64,000 nt of DNA, from the NCBI GenBank assembly GCA_945786935.1, contig CALZFY010000003.1:4531-68530 (forward strand). Direction: 5' to 3'. The notes under the pieces were generated by a model. That model worked only from the letters and a program-made list of their open reading frames with translations, was not told the origin of the DNA and did not search any database. How positions within the stretch are numbered: position 1 is the first letter of the stretch; each line of letters begins with the position of its first letter. Source of the stretch: HGM12587 sp945786935. GTDB taxonomy: Bacteria > Bacillota > Clostridia > Lachnospirales > Lachnospiraceae. This document shows, in pieces, positions 46,395 through 55,472 of the stretch. Position numbers and translations under genes: made by a program.

Positions 46395-47558
46395 ATGGGA
46401 GTATCATTTAAGAATAACGGGAAATTAAAGCTTCTGATTATTGTGGGGACAAGACCGGAAATTATCCGTCTGTCTGAAGTGATAAAAAAATGCCGAAAAT
46501 ATTTTGATGTGATTTTGGCTCATACGGGGCAGAATTATGACTATAATCTAAACGGTGTATTTTTCCGTGATTTAGAGTTGGATGATCCGGAAGTCTACAT
46601 GGATGCAGTGGGTAGAGACCTTGGTGAAACAATGGGTAATATCATTGCGAAATCCTATCAGCTTATGGTGGAGATTGAGCCGGATGCAGTACTTGTCTTA
46701 GGAGATACCAACAGCTGTTTATCAGTCATTGGTGCTAAAAGACTTCATATCCCGATTTTTCATATGGAAGCAGGAAACCGTTGCAAGGATGAATGTTTGC
46801 CGGAAGAAACTAACCGTCGAATTGTAGACATAATTTCAGATGTGAATCTTGCATATTCCGAGCATGCGAGACGTTATCTGGCAGATTGTGGTTTGCCCAA
46901 AGAACGTACTTATGTGACAGGTTCCCCTATGGCAGAAGTCCTTCATAACAATTTGGCAAAGATTGAGGCGTCAGACATTCACAGGAGACTAGGCTTGGAA
47001 AAAGGAAAATATATTTTACTTTCTGCTCATCGTGAGGAAAATATTGATACAGAGAAGAACTTTACGTCACTTTTTACGGCAATCAATAAAATGGCTGAAA
47101 AATATGATATGCCGATTTTATATTCCTGCCATCCTAGAAGTCGTAACAGACTGGAGTTCTCAGGTTTTCTGTTGGATAAAAGAGTCATTCAACATGAGCC
47201 TTTAGGATTCCATGACTATAACTGTCTCCAGATGAATGCATTTGCGGTTGTGTCAGATTCCGGTACACTGCCGGAGGAGTCCTCATTCTTTACCTCTGTG
47301 GGACATCCATTCCCTGCCGTTTGCATCAGAACCTCCACTGAGAGACCGGAAGCCTTGGATAAAGCCTGCTTTATTTTGGCAGGAATTGATGAAGACAGCC
47401 TTCTTCAGGCAGTGGATGTGGCTGTTGAAATGAATAACAATAAAGATATGGGAATTCCGGTACCGGATTATACAGATGAAAATGTATCTGATAAGGTGGT
47501 AAAAATCATTCAGAGCTATACGGGTGTAGTTAATAAAATGGTGTGGAGAAAATCATGA
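46395..47558 (+). CDS. capG: UDP-sugar 2-epimerase, CapG/FnlC (WecB family)
   Basis: A 387-residue non-hydrolysing 2-epimerase. IIVGTRPEIIRLSEVIK, LAHTGQNYDYNLNGVFF, VLGDTNSCL, FHMEAGNRCKDECLPEETNRR and SAHREENIDTEKNF are the conserved active-site blocks; the C-terminal SDSGTLPEESSFF completes the UDP pocket. CapG performs the last 2-epimerisation giving UDP-L-FucNAc. It starts two bases after capE, and its stop overlaps the next ATG (ATGA). The gene order E-G-F differs from the E-F-G order of Staphylococcus aureus. Confidence 0.94.
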   Translation: MGVSFKNNGKLKLLIIVGTRPEIIRLSEVIKKCRKYFDVILAHTGQNYDYNLNGVFFRDLELDDPEVYMDAVGRDLGETMGNIIAKSYQLMVEIEPDAVLVLGDTNSCLSVIGAKRLHIPIFHMEAGNRCKDECLPEETNRRIVDIISDVNLAYSEHARRYLADCGLPKERTYVTGSPMAEVLHNNLAKIEASDIHRRLGLEKGKYILLSAHREENIDTEKNFTSLFTAINKMAEKYDMPILYSCHPRSRNRLEFSGFLLDKRVIQHEPLGFHDYNCLQMNAFAVVSDSGTLPEESSFFTSVGHPFPAVCIRTSTERPEALDKACFILAGIDEDSLLQAVDVAVEMNNNKDMGIPVPDYTDENVSDKVVKIIQSYTGVVNKMVWRKS

Positions 47559-48760
47559 ATATTTTAGTAACCGGGGCAAAAGGATTTGTTGGGAAAAATC
47601 TCGTGGCCAATTTAAAAAATATAAAAGAAAACAAAAACAGGACAAGGCCGAATCTTGTGGTTGATGAAATTTTTGAATATGATTTGGATACAGATCCGTC
47701 ACTGCTGGATGTTTTTTGTGAAAAGGCAGATTTTGTGTTTAACCTGGCAGGTGTCAACCGGCCGAAAAATAATGAAGAATTTATGGCAGGGAATTTCGGT
47801 TTTGCGAATTCCCTGCTTGATGCGTTAAAAAAACATGAGAATACCTGTCCGATCATGCTTAGCAGCTCCATACAGGCAACCCTGATTGGACGTTACGGAA
47901 CTTCCGATTATGGAAAGTCAAAGCTTGCAGGGGAAGAATTATTTTTTGATTATGAGAAGGAGACAGGAGCTAAGGTTTTGGTATACCGTTTCCCAAATCT
48001 ATTTGGAAAGTGGTGCCGTCCGAATTATAATTCAGCGGTTGCTACTTTCTGTAATGCATTTGCAAATGACCTGGAGTTTACGGTAAATGACAGAAGTACG
48101 GAGCTGGAGCTTCTCTACATTGATGACTTGGTAGAGGAAATGTTTGATGCTCTGGAAGGAAAAGAACATCGATGCGAGTATGATGGATTGGATGCAGTTG
48201 CTGATGCTGGAGGCAGATACTGCCATGTACCTACCACCCATAGGGCTACCTTAGGGGAGATTGTTGATTTGCTGGAAGCTTTTAAAGAGCAGCCAAAAAC
48301 ATTGATGATGCCTGAAATCCCCAATCATAGCTTTGCGAAAAAGCTTTATTCTACCTACTTATCCTACTTACCGAAGGAAAAGGCAATTTTTGATCTTAAG
48401 ATGAACTGTGATGAAAGGGGTTCTTTCACAGAACTACTGAAAACTCAATCCCATGGACAGTTTTCAGTCAATATCAGCAAACCGGGTATTACCAAAGGTC
48501 AGCATTGGCATAACAGTAAGTGGGAGTTTTTTATGGTAGTAGCAGGTCATGGATTGATTCAGGAGCGAAAGATCGGTTCAAATGAAGTGATGGAGTTTGA
48601 AGTATCCGGTGATAAGATTCAGGCAATCCATATGCTGCCGGGATATACCCACAATATTATTAATTTGTCTAAGACACAGAACCTGGTTACGATGATGTGG
48701 GCAAATGAGCAGTTTGATCCAGAGAACCCGGATACCTTTGGGGAGAATGTTACAAGTTAA
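47555..48760 (+). CDS. capF: CapF/FnlB bifunctional reductase with cupin domain
   Basis: A 401-residue two-domain enzyme. The N-terminal reductase domain has ILVTGAKGFVGKNLV, NLAGVNRPKNNEEFM and YGKSKLAGEELFF (Tyr-x3-Lys). The C-terminal cupin (from about 285) has ERGSFTELLKTQSHGQFSVN and TKGQHWHNSKWEFF, with the two His and Glu expected to bind zinc. CapF handles the keto-sugar epimerisation and NADPH reduction in UDP-L-FucNAc synthesis. GGAGAA and the ATGA overlap decide this ATG over the upstream GTG. Confidence 0.94.
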   Translation: MNILVTGAKGFVGKNLVANLKNIKENKNRTRPNLVVDEIFEYDLDTDPSLLDVFCEKADFVFNLAGVNRPKNNEEFMAGNFGFANSLLDALKKHENTCPIMLSSSIQATLIGRYGTSDYGKSKLAGEELFFDYEKETGAKVLVYRFPNLFGKWCRPNYNSAVATFCNAFANDLEFTVNDRSTELELLYIDDLVEEMFDALEGKEHRCEYDGLDAVADAGGRYCHVPTTHRATLGEIVDLLEAFKEQPKTLMMPEIPNHSFAKKLYSTYLSYLPKEKAIFDLKMNCDERGSFTELLKTQSHGQFSVNISKPGITKGQHWHNSKWEFFMVVAGHGLIQERKIGSNEVMEFEVSGDKIQAIHMLPGYTHNIINLSKTQNLVTMMWANEQFDPENPDTFGENVTS

Positions 48761-48785
48761 AAATAAAGCAAAAGAAGGTGAGCCG

Positions 48786-49595
48786 ATGGCTGTATCAGTA
48801 TTAATGTCCGTATATGAAAAAGAAAAACCAGAATATTTTTCCCGGGCGTTGGACAGTATCATCTATCAGTCCTTACAGCCAGATGAGATAGTTTTGATTA
48901 AAGATGGTCCGTTGCCTGGTTATTTAGAGGATATCATTCAGGAAAAAATGGATATCTATCCCGGGTTTCAGGTATATCAGTTTGAAAAAAATGTAAAACT
49001 TGGAAGAGCACTTGCAAAAGGTGTGGAATTATGTCACAATGAACTGATTGCCAGAATGGACACGGATGATATCGCATTGAATGATAGATTGGCTGTCCAG
49101 TATCAATATATGAAAGAGAATCCAGATGTGTCAGTATGTGGAGGTTGGATCTTAGAGTTTAATACAGAGGGTACCTACCAGAAAATTAAAAAGATGCCTG
49201 AAAGTAAGGAAGAAATAAGAAAATATTCCAAATATCGAAATCCGTTGAACCATATGACGGTGATGTTTCGGAAAGAAGAAGTACTGAAAGCGGGAAATTA
49301 TCGGCATTTTCCTTTTTTGGAAGATTATGATCTGTGGACTCGGATGCTGGCTCTGGATCGTAAGTTTGCAAATATACCACAGGTATTAGTAAAAGCACGT
49401 ACCGAAGAAAATATATACGAGAGACGTGGCGGAGCCGGGTATTGCGACAGGTACATGCAGCTTAGAAAACAGCAGTATGCAAGCGGATTGCTGAGAGTAC
49501 ATGAATATGCTGTGGCGATTTTGCTGACAAAAATTATGACGTTACAGCCAAGTTGGGCTAGAAAACAGGTTTATAGAAGGCTACTCAGAAAATAG
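48786..49595 (+). CDS. GT2 glycosyltransferase, AmsE-like
   Basis: A 269-residue GT-A enzyme. VSVLMSVYEKEKPEYFSRAL, DEIVLIKDGPLP, GRALAKGVELCHNELIARMDTDD (metal site, about residue 98) and RNPLNHMTVMFRKEEVLKAG are the AmsE/WcaA-type blocks, with LEDYDLWTRML near the end. AAGGTGAG eight bases before the ATG decides the start. It follows the FucNAc genes and may use that sugar, but this is only position-based. Confidence 0.9.
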   Translation: MAVSVLMSVYEKEKPEYFSRALDSIIYQSLQPDEIVLIKDGPLPGYLEDIIQEKMDIYPGFQVYQFEKNVKLGRALAKGVELCHNELIARMDTDDIALNDRLAVQYQYMKENPDVSVCGGWILEFNTEGTYQKIKKMPESKEEIRKYSKYRNPLNHMTVMFRKEEVLKAGNYRHFPFLEDYDLWTRMLALDRKFANIPQVLVKARTEENIYERRGGAGYCDRYMQLRKQQYASGLLRVHEYAVAILLTKIMTLQPSWARKQVYRRLLRK

Positions 49596-49603
49596 AGGTT
49601 TAA

Positions 49604-50620
49604 ATGATAAGCATTATAATTCCAATATACCAGTGTAAAAGGAATATTTCGAAAATTATGGAAGATATTTCTAAACAAACTTACCAGGACTATGAAGTTT
49701 TGCTGGTAGATGATGGTTCTACAGATGGCAGTGCAGAGATTTGTCTGGAATATGAAAAAAAAGATTCCAGAATCAGGGCTGTTATAAATCAACATCAAGG
49801 AGTTAGCAGTACCCGCAACACAGGGATATCATTGGCAAAAGGTGATTATATCGCCTTTATTGATGCAGATGACAGGATTGAACCGGATTATTTAGAACAG
49901 CTGTATAGAAATGTAGAAGGATATGATTTGGTTATTTCTACATTTGACAGGTGGTTTTATAAGAATGGACAGTGCACCAATGTAATAAAGAATATCCAAT
50001 TAAATGCAGATATCGATATAAGGAAAAATTTTTGTGATTACTTTTCCAATTTGTATGTTTCCACTTTAATTGGAATCGTTTATTGCAAATTGTTCCGTTC
50101 AGACATTATCAGAGAAAATAAAATAATGTTTCGAAAAGATATTTATATCGGTGAGGATTTTATATTTAACTTTGAATACCTGAAACAATGCGAAAATATC
50201 AGATGTATTTCGTATGTTGGATATCACTATATATGTGAGAATATAAATTCGTTAACAAATAAAGTCGATAAGGAAAAGTTCGAATATGGAAAAATACTTT
50301 TTGAAAAGTCAGTTGAATTTGCAAACGATATGAATTTAACGGTGGAGGAGTCCAAGGGAATTTATAATCTGTATTTAAGAACAGTTTTCAAAAATATAGA
50401 ACAGATATACCAATTAAGTGCTATATCTTTAAAAGAAGTAAAGCGGTATATTATGAAAATAGTAGAAGATGAAGATACAAAGTTGGCAGTAAAAAGGGCA
50501 AAGCCGGATACCAAGGAATTTTTGCTATATTGGTTAGTTTTGAAAACAAAAATACCGATAATCATAGGTACTTTTTCAAAATATCGTCTGTACTACAAAA
50601 AGATAATTGGAAGGTTATAA
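49604..50620 (+). CDS. GT2 glycosyltransferase
   Basis: A 338-residue GT-A enzyme starting ISIIIPIYQCKRNISKIM, with VLLVDDGSTDGSAEIC, GVSSTRNTGISLAKGDYIAFIDADD (metal site, about 86) and YIGEDFIFNFEYL as the later acidic motif. It belongs to the CpsJ/EpsJ-like kind. The start follows AGAGG by a few bases. Nothing in the sequence settles its donor. Confidence 0.9.
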   Translation: MISIIIPIYQCKRNISKIMEDISKQTYQDYEVLLVDDGSTDGSAEICLEYEKKDSRIRAVINQHQGVSSTRNTGISLAKGDYIAFIDADDRIEPDYLEQLYRNVEGYDLVISTFDRWFYKNGQCTNVIKNIQLNADIDIRKNFCDYFSNLYVSTLIGIVYCKLFRSDIIRENKIMFRKDIYIGEDFIFNFEYLKQCENIRCISYVGYHYICENINSLTNKVDKEKFEYGKILFEKSVEFANDMNLTVEESKGIYNLYLRTVFKNIEQIYQLSAISLKEVKRYIMKIVEDEDTKLAVKRAKPDTKEFLLYWLVLKTKIPIIIGTFSKYRLYYKKIIGRL

Positions 50621-50627
50621 ACACATT

Positions 50628-51545
50628 ATGAAAAAGATTGGTGTTGTGGTTTTAAATTATATTACATGGCAGGAAACGCAAAAATGTATTGCCAGTATTC
50701 AAAACAGCAGAGGGATTGAAAACATAAAGATCTATGTGGTAGACAACGCATCACCTAATTATAAAGAGTTGGAAAGCATTTGTCATGGGAAAAATGTATG
50801 CCTGATACAAAACAAAGAGAATACAGGATATGCAGCAGGAAATAATGTAGGCATCTTACATGCATTAGAGGATGGCTGTGAATATGTACTGATTAGCAAT
50901 AATGACGTTTCTTTTGAAACGGATAGCATCTATATCATGCAACAATACCTGGAAAGGCATCCAGAGTATGGTATTGTTGCTCCACATATTGTAGACAATA
51001 ACAAAAAAACCCAGTGTTGTCATTTTATAAAAAAGATTGGGTATGGAGATATCTGGACAACCCAGACTGTAATTAGGTTTGTATATCATAAAGCAACAAA
51101 TCGGGTTCATGGGAGTGAAGAGTTTTATCAAACTCAGCAAGATATTTTTGCTGCAGCAGGCTGTTGTTTTATGATGTCAGCAGAGTGTGCAGGACGAGTA
51201 ACTCCATTAGATGACACTACGTTTTTATATGAGGAAGAAAATATCTTAGGAATTCGAATGGAGCAGCAGGGATATAAGACGAGGTATCTTCCCCAAAGCA
51301 GAGTTATCCATGGTCATGACCAGACAACAAGACTTGTAAAGCCATTTGCACTGATCTGTTGGGCATGCAGTGAGATTTATTATCTTGCAGAGTATCTGCG
51401 TATTTCCAGGTGGAAGATCTATTTTCTATATTATTATAGAACGCTGATATTTCTGATTCATGGATTAAAGAATCCAGAATATAGAAAACAGTGGGGAAAT
51501 TACAAAGAAAAGACGAGAAGATTTTTGGAAAAAACAGAGATTTAA
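50628..51545 (+). CDS. GT2 glycosyltransferase, rhamnosyltransferase-like
   Basis: A 305-residue GT-A enzyme: GVVVLNYITWQETQKCI, IYVVDNASPN, NTGYAAGNNVGILHAL, YVLISNNDVSFETDS (metal site) and AGCCFMMSAECAGRVTPLDD are the blocks of the WsaF/RfbN-like group of dTDP-rhamnose users. The C-terminal FLYEEENILGIRMEQQGY and RVIHGHDQTT complete it. The ATG is preferred over the upstream TTG that overlaps the previous gene; GGAAGG lies 13 bases ahead. Confidence 0.88.
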   Translation: MKKIGVVVLNYITWQETQKCIASIQNSRGIENIKIYVVDNASPNYKELESICHGKNVCLIQNKENTGYAAGNNVGILHALEDGCEYVLISNNDVSFETDSIYIMQQYLERHPEYGIVAPHIVDNNKKTQCCHFIKKIGYGDIWTTQTVIRFVYHKATNRVHGSEEFYQTQQDIFAAAGCCFMMSAECAGRVTPLDDTTFLYEEENILGIRMEQQGYKTRYLPQSRVIHGHDQTTRLVKPFALICWACSEIYYLAEYLRISRWKIYFLYYYRTLIFLIHGLKNPEYRKQWGNYKEKTRRFLEKTEI

Positions 51546-51560
51546 AATGGAGAATGATAG

Positions 51561-52376
51561 ATGGATTTAGTTTCGATCATTATCAGAACGTGTGGGCGCC
51601 CACACATTTTAAGAGGGGCATTGGAAAGTGTCCGCAATCAGAACTATAAAAACATTGAAGTAATCGTTGTTGAAGATGGTGAGGATACTGCACAGAGCAT
51701 GCTGAAAAGAGAGTTTTCGGATCTGAACATACGATATGCAAATACCGGTGTTAAAAAGGGACGTACTGTTGTAGGAAATCTGGCTTTATCTATGGCGACA
51801 GGAGATTACCTTAATTTTTTGGATGATGATGATTTACTCTTTCCGGAACATGTGGAAACATTGTTACATGAAATACATAAATCGAAGAATCTGGCAGCAT
51901 ATTCTGTTGCATATGAAAGTGTTGTACAATATGATGCAAAAAGAAAGCATTACAAAGAGTGTAAGAGATGGGTGCGCTATAGGCAGCCGTTTAACAGAAC
52001 TTTTTTAACGTTTAATAATTATATTCCAATTCAAAGTATCCTGTTTTCCCGAAAGCTTTATGAACAACTGGGTGGATTTGATGAAACAATGGATGTGCTT
52101 GAAGATTGGGAAATGTGGGTGAGATATTCCACAAAAACAGACTTTAGTTTTGTGAATCAGGTAACATCATTGTATCGTGTACCGAAAAAGAAGAATAAGC
52201 GTGATGCAGGATTTTACAATGCATATTTAATTGAAATAGAGAAGTTCAAAAAATATAATTTCAGTATGAACTACTATGATGTAAACAGAGATGTGGAATA
52301 TATGCTGAATTACTTAAAAACGCCAAAGTGGAAAAGAGTTTTGAAAAAAATTAGGGATAAAATATTTTATAAGTAA
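51561..52376 (+). CDS. GT2 glycosyltransferase (RTCGRP type)
   Basis: A 271-residue single-module GT2: SIIIRTCGRPHILRGAL, EVIVVEDGEDTAQSM, GDYLNFLDDDDLLFPEH and LGGFDETMDVLEDWEMWVRY. It is clearly related to the second module of the double transferase at 55.5 kb, which shares the RTCGRP opening, the NFLDDDDL metal site and the LEDWxxWVRYS block. The two flank the second ABC exporter, suggesting a duplication within this subcluster. Confidence 0.9.
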   Translation: MDLVSIIIRTCGRPHILRGALESVRNQNYKNIEVIVVEDGEDTAQSMLKREFSDLNIRYANTGVKKGRTVVGNLALSMATGDYLNFLDDDDLLFPEHVETLLHEIHKSKNLAAYSVAYESVVQYDAKRKHYKECKRWVRYRQPFNRTFLTFNNYIPIQSILFSRKLYEQLGGFDETMDVLEDWEMWVRYSTKTDFSFVNQVTSLYRVPKKKNKRDAGFYNAYLIEIEKFKKYNFSMNYYDVNRDVEYMLNYLKTPKWKRVLKKIRDKIFYK

Positions 52377-52410
52377 CAGAAGCTACTGCTAAAAAGAGGA
52401 TAGAGCGTCT

Positions 52411-53199
52411 ATGAGAAAAAATAAAAAAGTAATAAATGATTTGTTTTTTACAGTCCAGTTTGCTGTCGATGATTTTAAAGGAAAATATGCTGGATCGGTG
52501 GTAGGTGTTGCATGGGCCTTTCTGCAACCAATCATTACAATTATATTATACTGGTTTATTTTTCAGTTGGGGTTTAAATCGGCACCGGTTGCAGATTTCC
52601 CGTTTATTTTATGGTTAATGGTTGGATTGATCCCATGGTTTTTTGTTAGTGATGGGATATCTAATGCAACTCCAAGTTTAGTAGAATATAGCTATCTTGT
52701 AAAAAAAGTATTGTTTAATATTAATATTTTGCCAATTGCAAAATTACTATCTACATTAATGGTGCAAATCGTATTATTGGTATTTGGCATCGTACTATAC
52801 ATGCTTTTTGGGTATTTTCCGGATGTATATTATCTTCAAATTCCAATTTATCTGGTATACATGTTGATTCTTTCAGCGGGAATGGTCTATATTACATCTA
52901 CTTTATACGTTTTTTTTAAAGATACGGTGCAGATTGTATCAATTGTTTTACAAATTGTATTTTGGCTGACCCCGATTGTCTGGGATTTTGGAATTATGCC
53001 GGAAATTGTACGGAAAATTTTAATGTTTAATCCACTGTATTATATAGTATCAGGGTACAGGAATATTTTTATTTATAAGAATGGATTTGGACATGGCTTG
53101 GGAATGACCGCATATTACTGGATTGTTGCCATGTTATTGCTGATTGTGGGCATTAAATTGTTTAAGAAATGCAAGGATCATTTTCCGGATGTATTATAG
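52411..53199 (+). CDS. wzm: Polysaccharide ABC exporter permease (second copy)
   Basis: A 262-residue six-helix ABC-2 permease. FAVDDFKGKYAGSVVGVAWAFLQPI, WLMVGLIPWFFVSDGIS and NPLYYIVSGYRNIFIY correspond to the same blocks of the permease at 25.2 kb, though the sequences have diverged. With the ATPase after it, it exports a lipid-linked polymer. Its separate neighbours (coiled-coil methyltransferase, RTCGRP transferases) suggest a different cargo from the first exporter. Confidence 0.92.
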   Translation: MRKNKKVINDLFFTVQFAVDDFKGKYAGSVVGVAWAFLQPIITIILYWFIFQLGFKSAPVADFPFILWLMVGLIPWFFVSDGISNATPSLVEYSYLVKKVLFNINILPIAKLLSTLMVQIVLLVFGIVLYMLFGYFPDVYYLQIPIYLVYMLILSAGMVYITSTLYVFFKDTVQIVSIVLQIVFWLTPIVWDFGIMPEIVRKILMFNPLYYIVSGYRNIFIYKNGFGHGLGMTAYYWIVAMLLLIVGIKLFKKCKDHFPDVL

Positions 53200-53208
53200 A
53201 GGTATGAT

Positions 53209-54519
53209 ATGACAGAAAATATAATTCAGGTGAGAAATATCACCAAAAAATATAATTTATATGAAAAACCACAGGATCGATTTAAAGAAGCAATAGGATT
53301 TGGAAAGAAAACGCCGTTACATAGAGAGTTTTATGCGTTGAATAATATTAGTTTTGATGTAAAGCGCGGAGAAACTGTTGGAATTATCGGAACCAATGGA
53401 GCCGGAAAATCTACTTTGCTTAAAATCATAACTGGTGTACTAAAACCATCCCAAGGAGATATTCAGGTTAATGGAAAAGTCTCTGCCTTGCTTGAACTTG
53501 GAGCTGGTTTTAATCAGGAATATACCGGAATGGAAAACATCTTTCTTAATGGAAGAATGATGGGGTTTTCAAAGGAAGAAATGCTGGCAAAAGTTGACAA
53601 TATCGTTGAGTTTGCTGATATTGGAGATTTTATTCATCAGCCTGTAAAAATGTATTCCAGCGGGATGTTCGCCAGATTAGCATTTGCCGTGGCTATCAAT
53701 GTTGAACCGGATATCCTGATTGTAGATGAGGCTCTTAGTGTAGGCGATTTATTCTTCCAGAATAAGTGTTTCCGTAAATTCGAGGAGCTAAGAGAAAAAA
53801 ATGTGACGATTCTTTTCGTATCACACGATATTGCAAGTGTTAGACAGATGTGTTCTAGAGTGCTTTGGATTGAAAAAGGAAATCAGAAGATTTTTGACCT
53901 AAGTGACAAGGTTTGTGACATGTATATGGACATGAAACGAATGGGAATGAATGAACAGAATTTGGGAGAGGTTGATTATGCATATGAACACTTTGTTAGT
54001 GAGTTTGCAGATGAGAAAGTTAAGTTTCCGTCGATTTCTTATAAAGGATCAGCTATCCTGTCAGAGAAAGTCGAGATTATTTCTGCCTTTGCGATGGATG
54101 AAAGTGGGAAAATAACCAATAGTTTTGTTGTAGATAAGCATTATTCTTTTCATGTGGTGGCCCGATTAAAACAGGATTTAGAAAATTTGATTTTCGGTGT
54201 TGTTGTGGAAAATAATAAAGGAATACCACTATATGACTTTAACAATTATATAAATGATGGAAGAGTTATACGAGGAAAATCTGGAGAAATTGTAGAAGCA
54301 GTTTTTGAATTTGTACTTCCGAGAATTATGAAAGGAAGTTATGTTTTGTCAGCTGCAATAGCACAAGGGGCACAGGATAACCATTTGATGCTGACTTGGC
54401 TACATGGCGTGGGGGAACTGGAAATAAATAATACGGGCTATAATTCTTCCTATATAGAGATACCAGCAAAAATCAAGCAGAAAACATATAAAAGTGAGCA
54501 AGTTGAGTTAATAGGATAG
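53209..54519 (+). CDS. wzt: Polysaccharide ABC exporter ATPase with C-terminal domain (second copy)
   Basis: A 436-residue Wzt. Residues 1-240 hold Walker A GTNGAGKST, signature YSSGMFARLAF, Walker B ILIVDEALSVGD and FVSHDIAS; residues 275-436 form the cargo-binding beta-sandwich (VEIISAFAMDESGKITNSF, VVENNKGIPLYDFNN, GSYVLSAAIAQG). The ATPase half is very like the copy at 26.1 kb, whereas the C-terminal domains differ strongly, as expected if they read different chain ends. It begins ten bases after its permease. Confidence 0.93.
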   Translation: MTENIIQVRNITKKYNLYEKPQDRFKEAIGFGKKTPLHREFYALNNISFDVKRGETVGIIGTNGAGKSTLLKIITGVLKPSQGDIQVNGKVSALLELGAGFNQEYTGMENIFLNGRMMGFSKEEMLAKVDNIVEFADIGDFIHQPVKMYSSGMFARLAFAVAINVEPDILIVDEALSVGDLFFQNKCFRKFEELREKNVTILFVSHDIASVRQMCSRVLWIEKGNQKIFDLSDKVCDMYMDMKRMGMNEQNLGEVDYAYEHFVSEFADEKVKFPSISYKGSAILSEKVEIISAFAMDESGKITNSFVVDKHYSFHVVARLKQDLENLIFGVVVENNKGIPLYDFNNYINDGRVIRGKSGEIVEAVFEFVLPRIMKGSYVLSAAIAQGAQDNHLMLTWLHGVGELEINNTGYNSSYIEIPAKIKQKTYKSEQVELIG

Positions 54520-54530
54520 GGAGAGAGAAC

Positions 54531-55448
54531 ATGGGTACAGAATATAGTGGTGAAAGATTTTTACCAGAAAAATGTGTGGGAGAAATGCAGATTGAGCATT
54601 TTCAGAGATATCAGTTTGCAAAGGTTTTTGTTACAGATAAAGTGGTATTAGATGCAGCTTGTGGTGAGGGTTACGGAAGCAATCTAATTTCAGAAAAAGC
54701 AAAGCAAGTGTATGGAATGGATTTGGATGAAGAAACAGTACAAGCAGCACAGTTGAAGTATGGGAATGAGAAAATAAATTATGTAGTGGGGAGTGTCAGT
54801 AAATTACCATTTGAAGATCATACATTTGATGTAATAATTTCTTATGAAACAATTGAACATGTAGATGAAAATATCCAACAGTTATTTTTAGAAGAAATCA
54901 CAAGAGTATTAAAGCCAGAAGGAATTCTTATTATGTCTACCCCTAACAAGGCTGTGTATACTGATAGAGTAAAAGGTGAGAATCGTTTCCACATAAAAGA
55001 ATTTTATGTTAATGAATATCAAGATTTTTTAAAACAGAAATTTCAAAAAATTGAATTGTTCTGTCAATACCCAAGTGTGGGATATTTTATTGCACATGCA
55101 AATGAAGTTGTTCAGAAAGAAAATAAGGCGATTGATATAAAAGATTGCAGATATGTGATTGCGATCTGTACTAATAGAGAAATTGAAATTGAAGTGGATA
55201 TGACAGATTATGCATATTTTGATGATAGTATGTATTATTTTTTGAATGCTACTGTACATGAACTAGAAAGAAAACTAATTTCTACAAAAGAGGAAGCAGA
55301 TGCATTTACTGCACGACAGGAAACGTCTATTGCACAACAGCAGGAATACATTAAGTTCCTGGAAAATGAAATTCGTAAACATAAGGAATATGAAGCACAT
55401 TTAGAGAAAGACATTAAGGAATTAAAAGACTATATTGAGAGTAAGTGA
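54531..55448 (+). CDS. SAM methyltransferase with C-terminal coiled coil
   Basis: A 305-residue protein. Residues 1-180 are a complete class I methyltransferase: VLDAACGEGYGSNLI (SAM motif I), GMDLDEETVQAA (motif II acidic residue), FDVIISYETIEHVDE and VLKPEGILIMSTPNK. From about 240 to the end the sequence is strongly charged with heptad-like hydrophobic spacing (LENEIRKHKEYEAHLEKDI), a probable coiled coil. WbdD of E. coli O9a joins a methyltransferase, kinase and coiled coil that caps chains and sets their length. Here the kinase is missing, but the position directly after a Wzt with a binding domain suggests a similar capping role. Confidence 0.8.
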   Translation: MGTEYSGERFLPEKCVGEMQIEHFQRYQFAKVFVTDKVVLDAACGEGYGSNLISEKAKQVYGMDLDEETVQAAQLKYGNEKINYVVGSVSKLPFEDHTFDVIISYETIEHVDENIQQLFLEEITRVLKPEGILIMSTPNKAVYTDRVKGENRFHIKEFYVNEYQDFLKQKFQKIELFCQYPSVGYFIAHANEVVQKENKAIDIKDCRYVIAICTNREIEIEVDMTDYAYFDDSMYYFLNATVHELERKLISTKEEADAFTARQETSIAQQQEYIKFLENEIRKHKEYEAHLEKDIKELKDYIESK

Positions 55449-55472
55449 AATAAACTGGCGGAGGATTAAATT

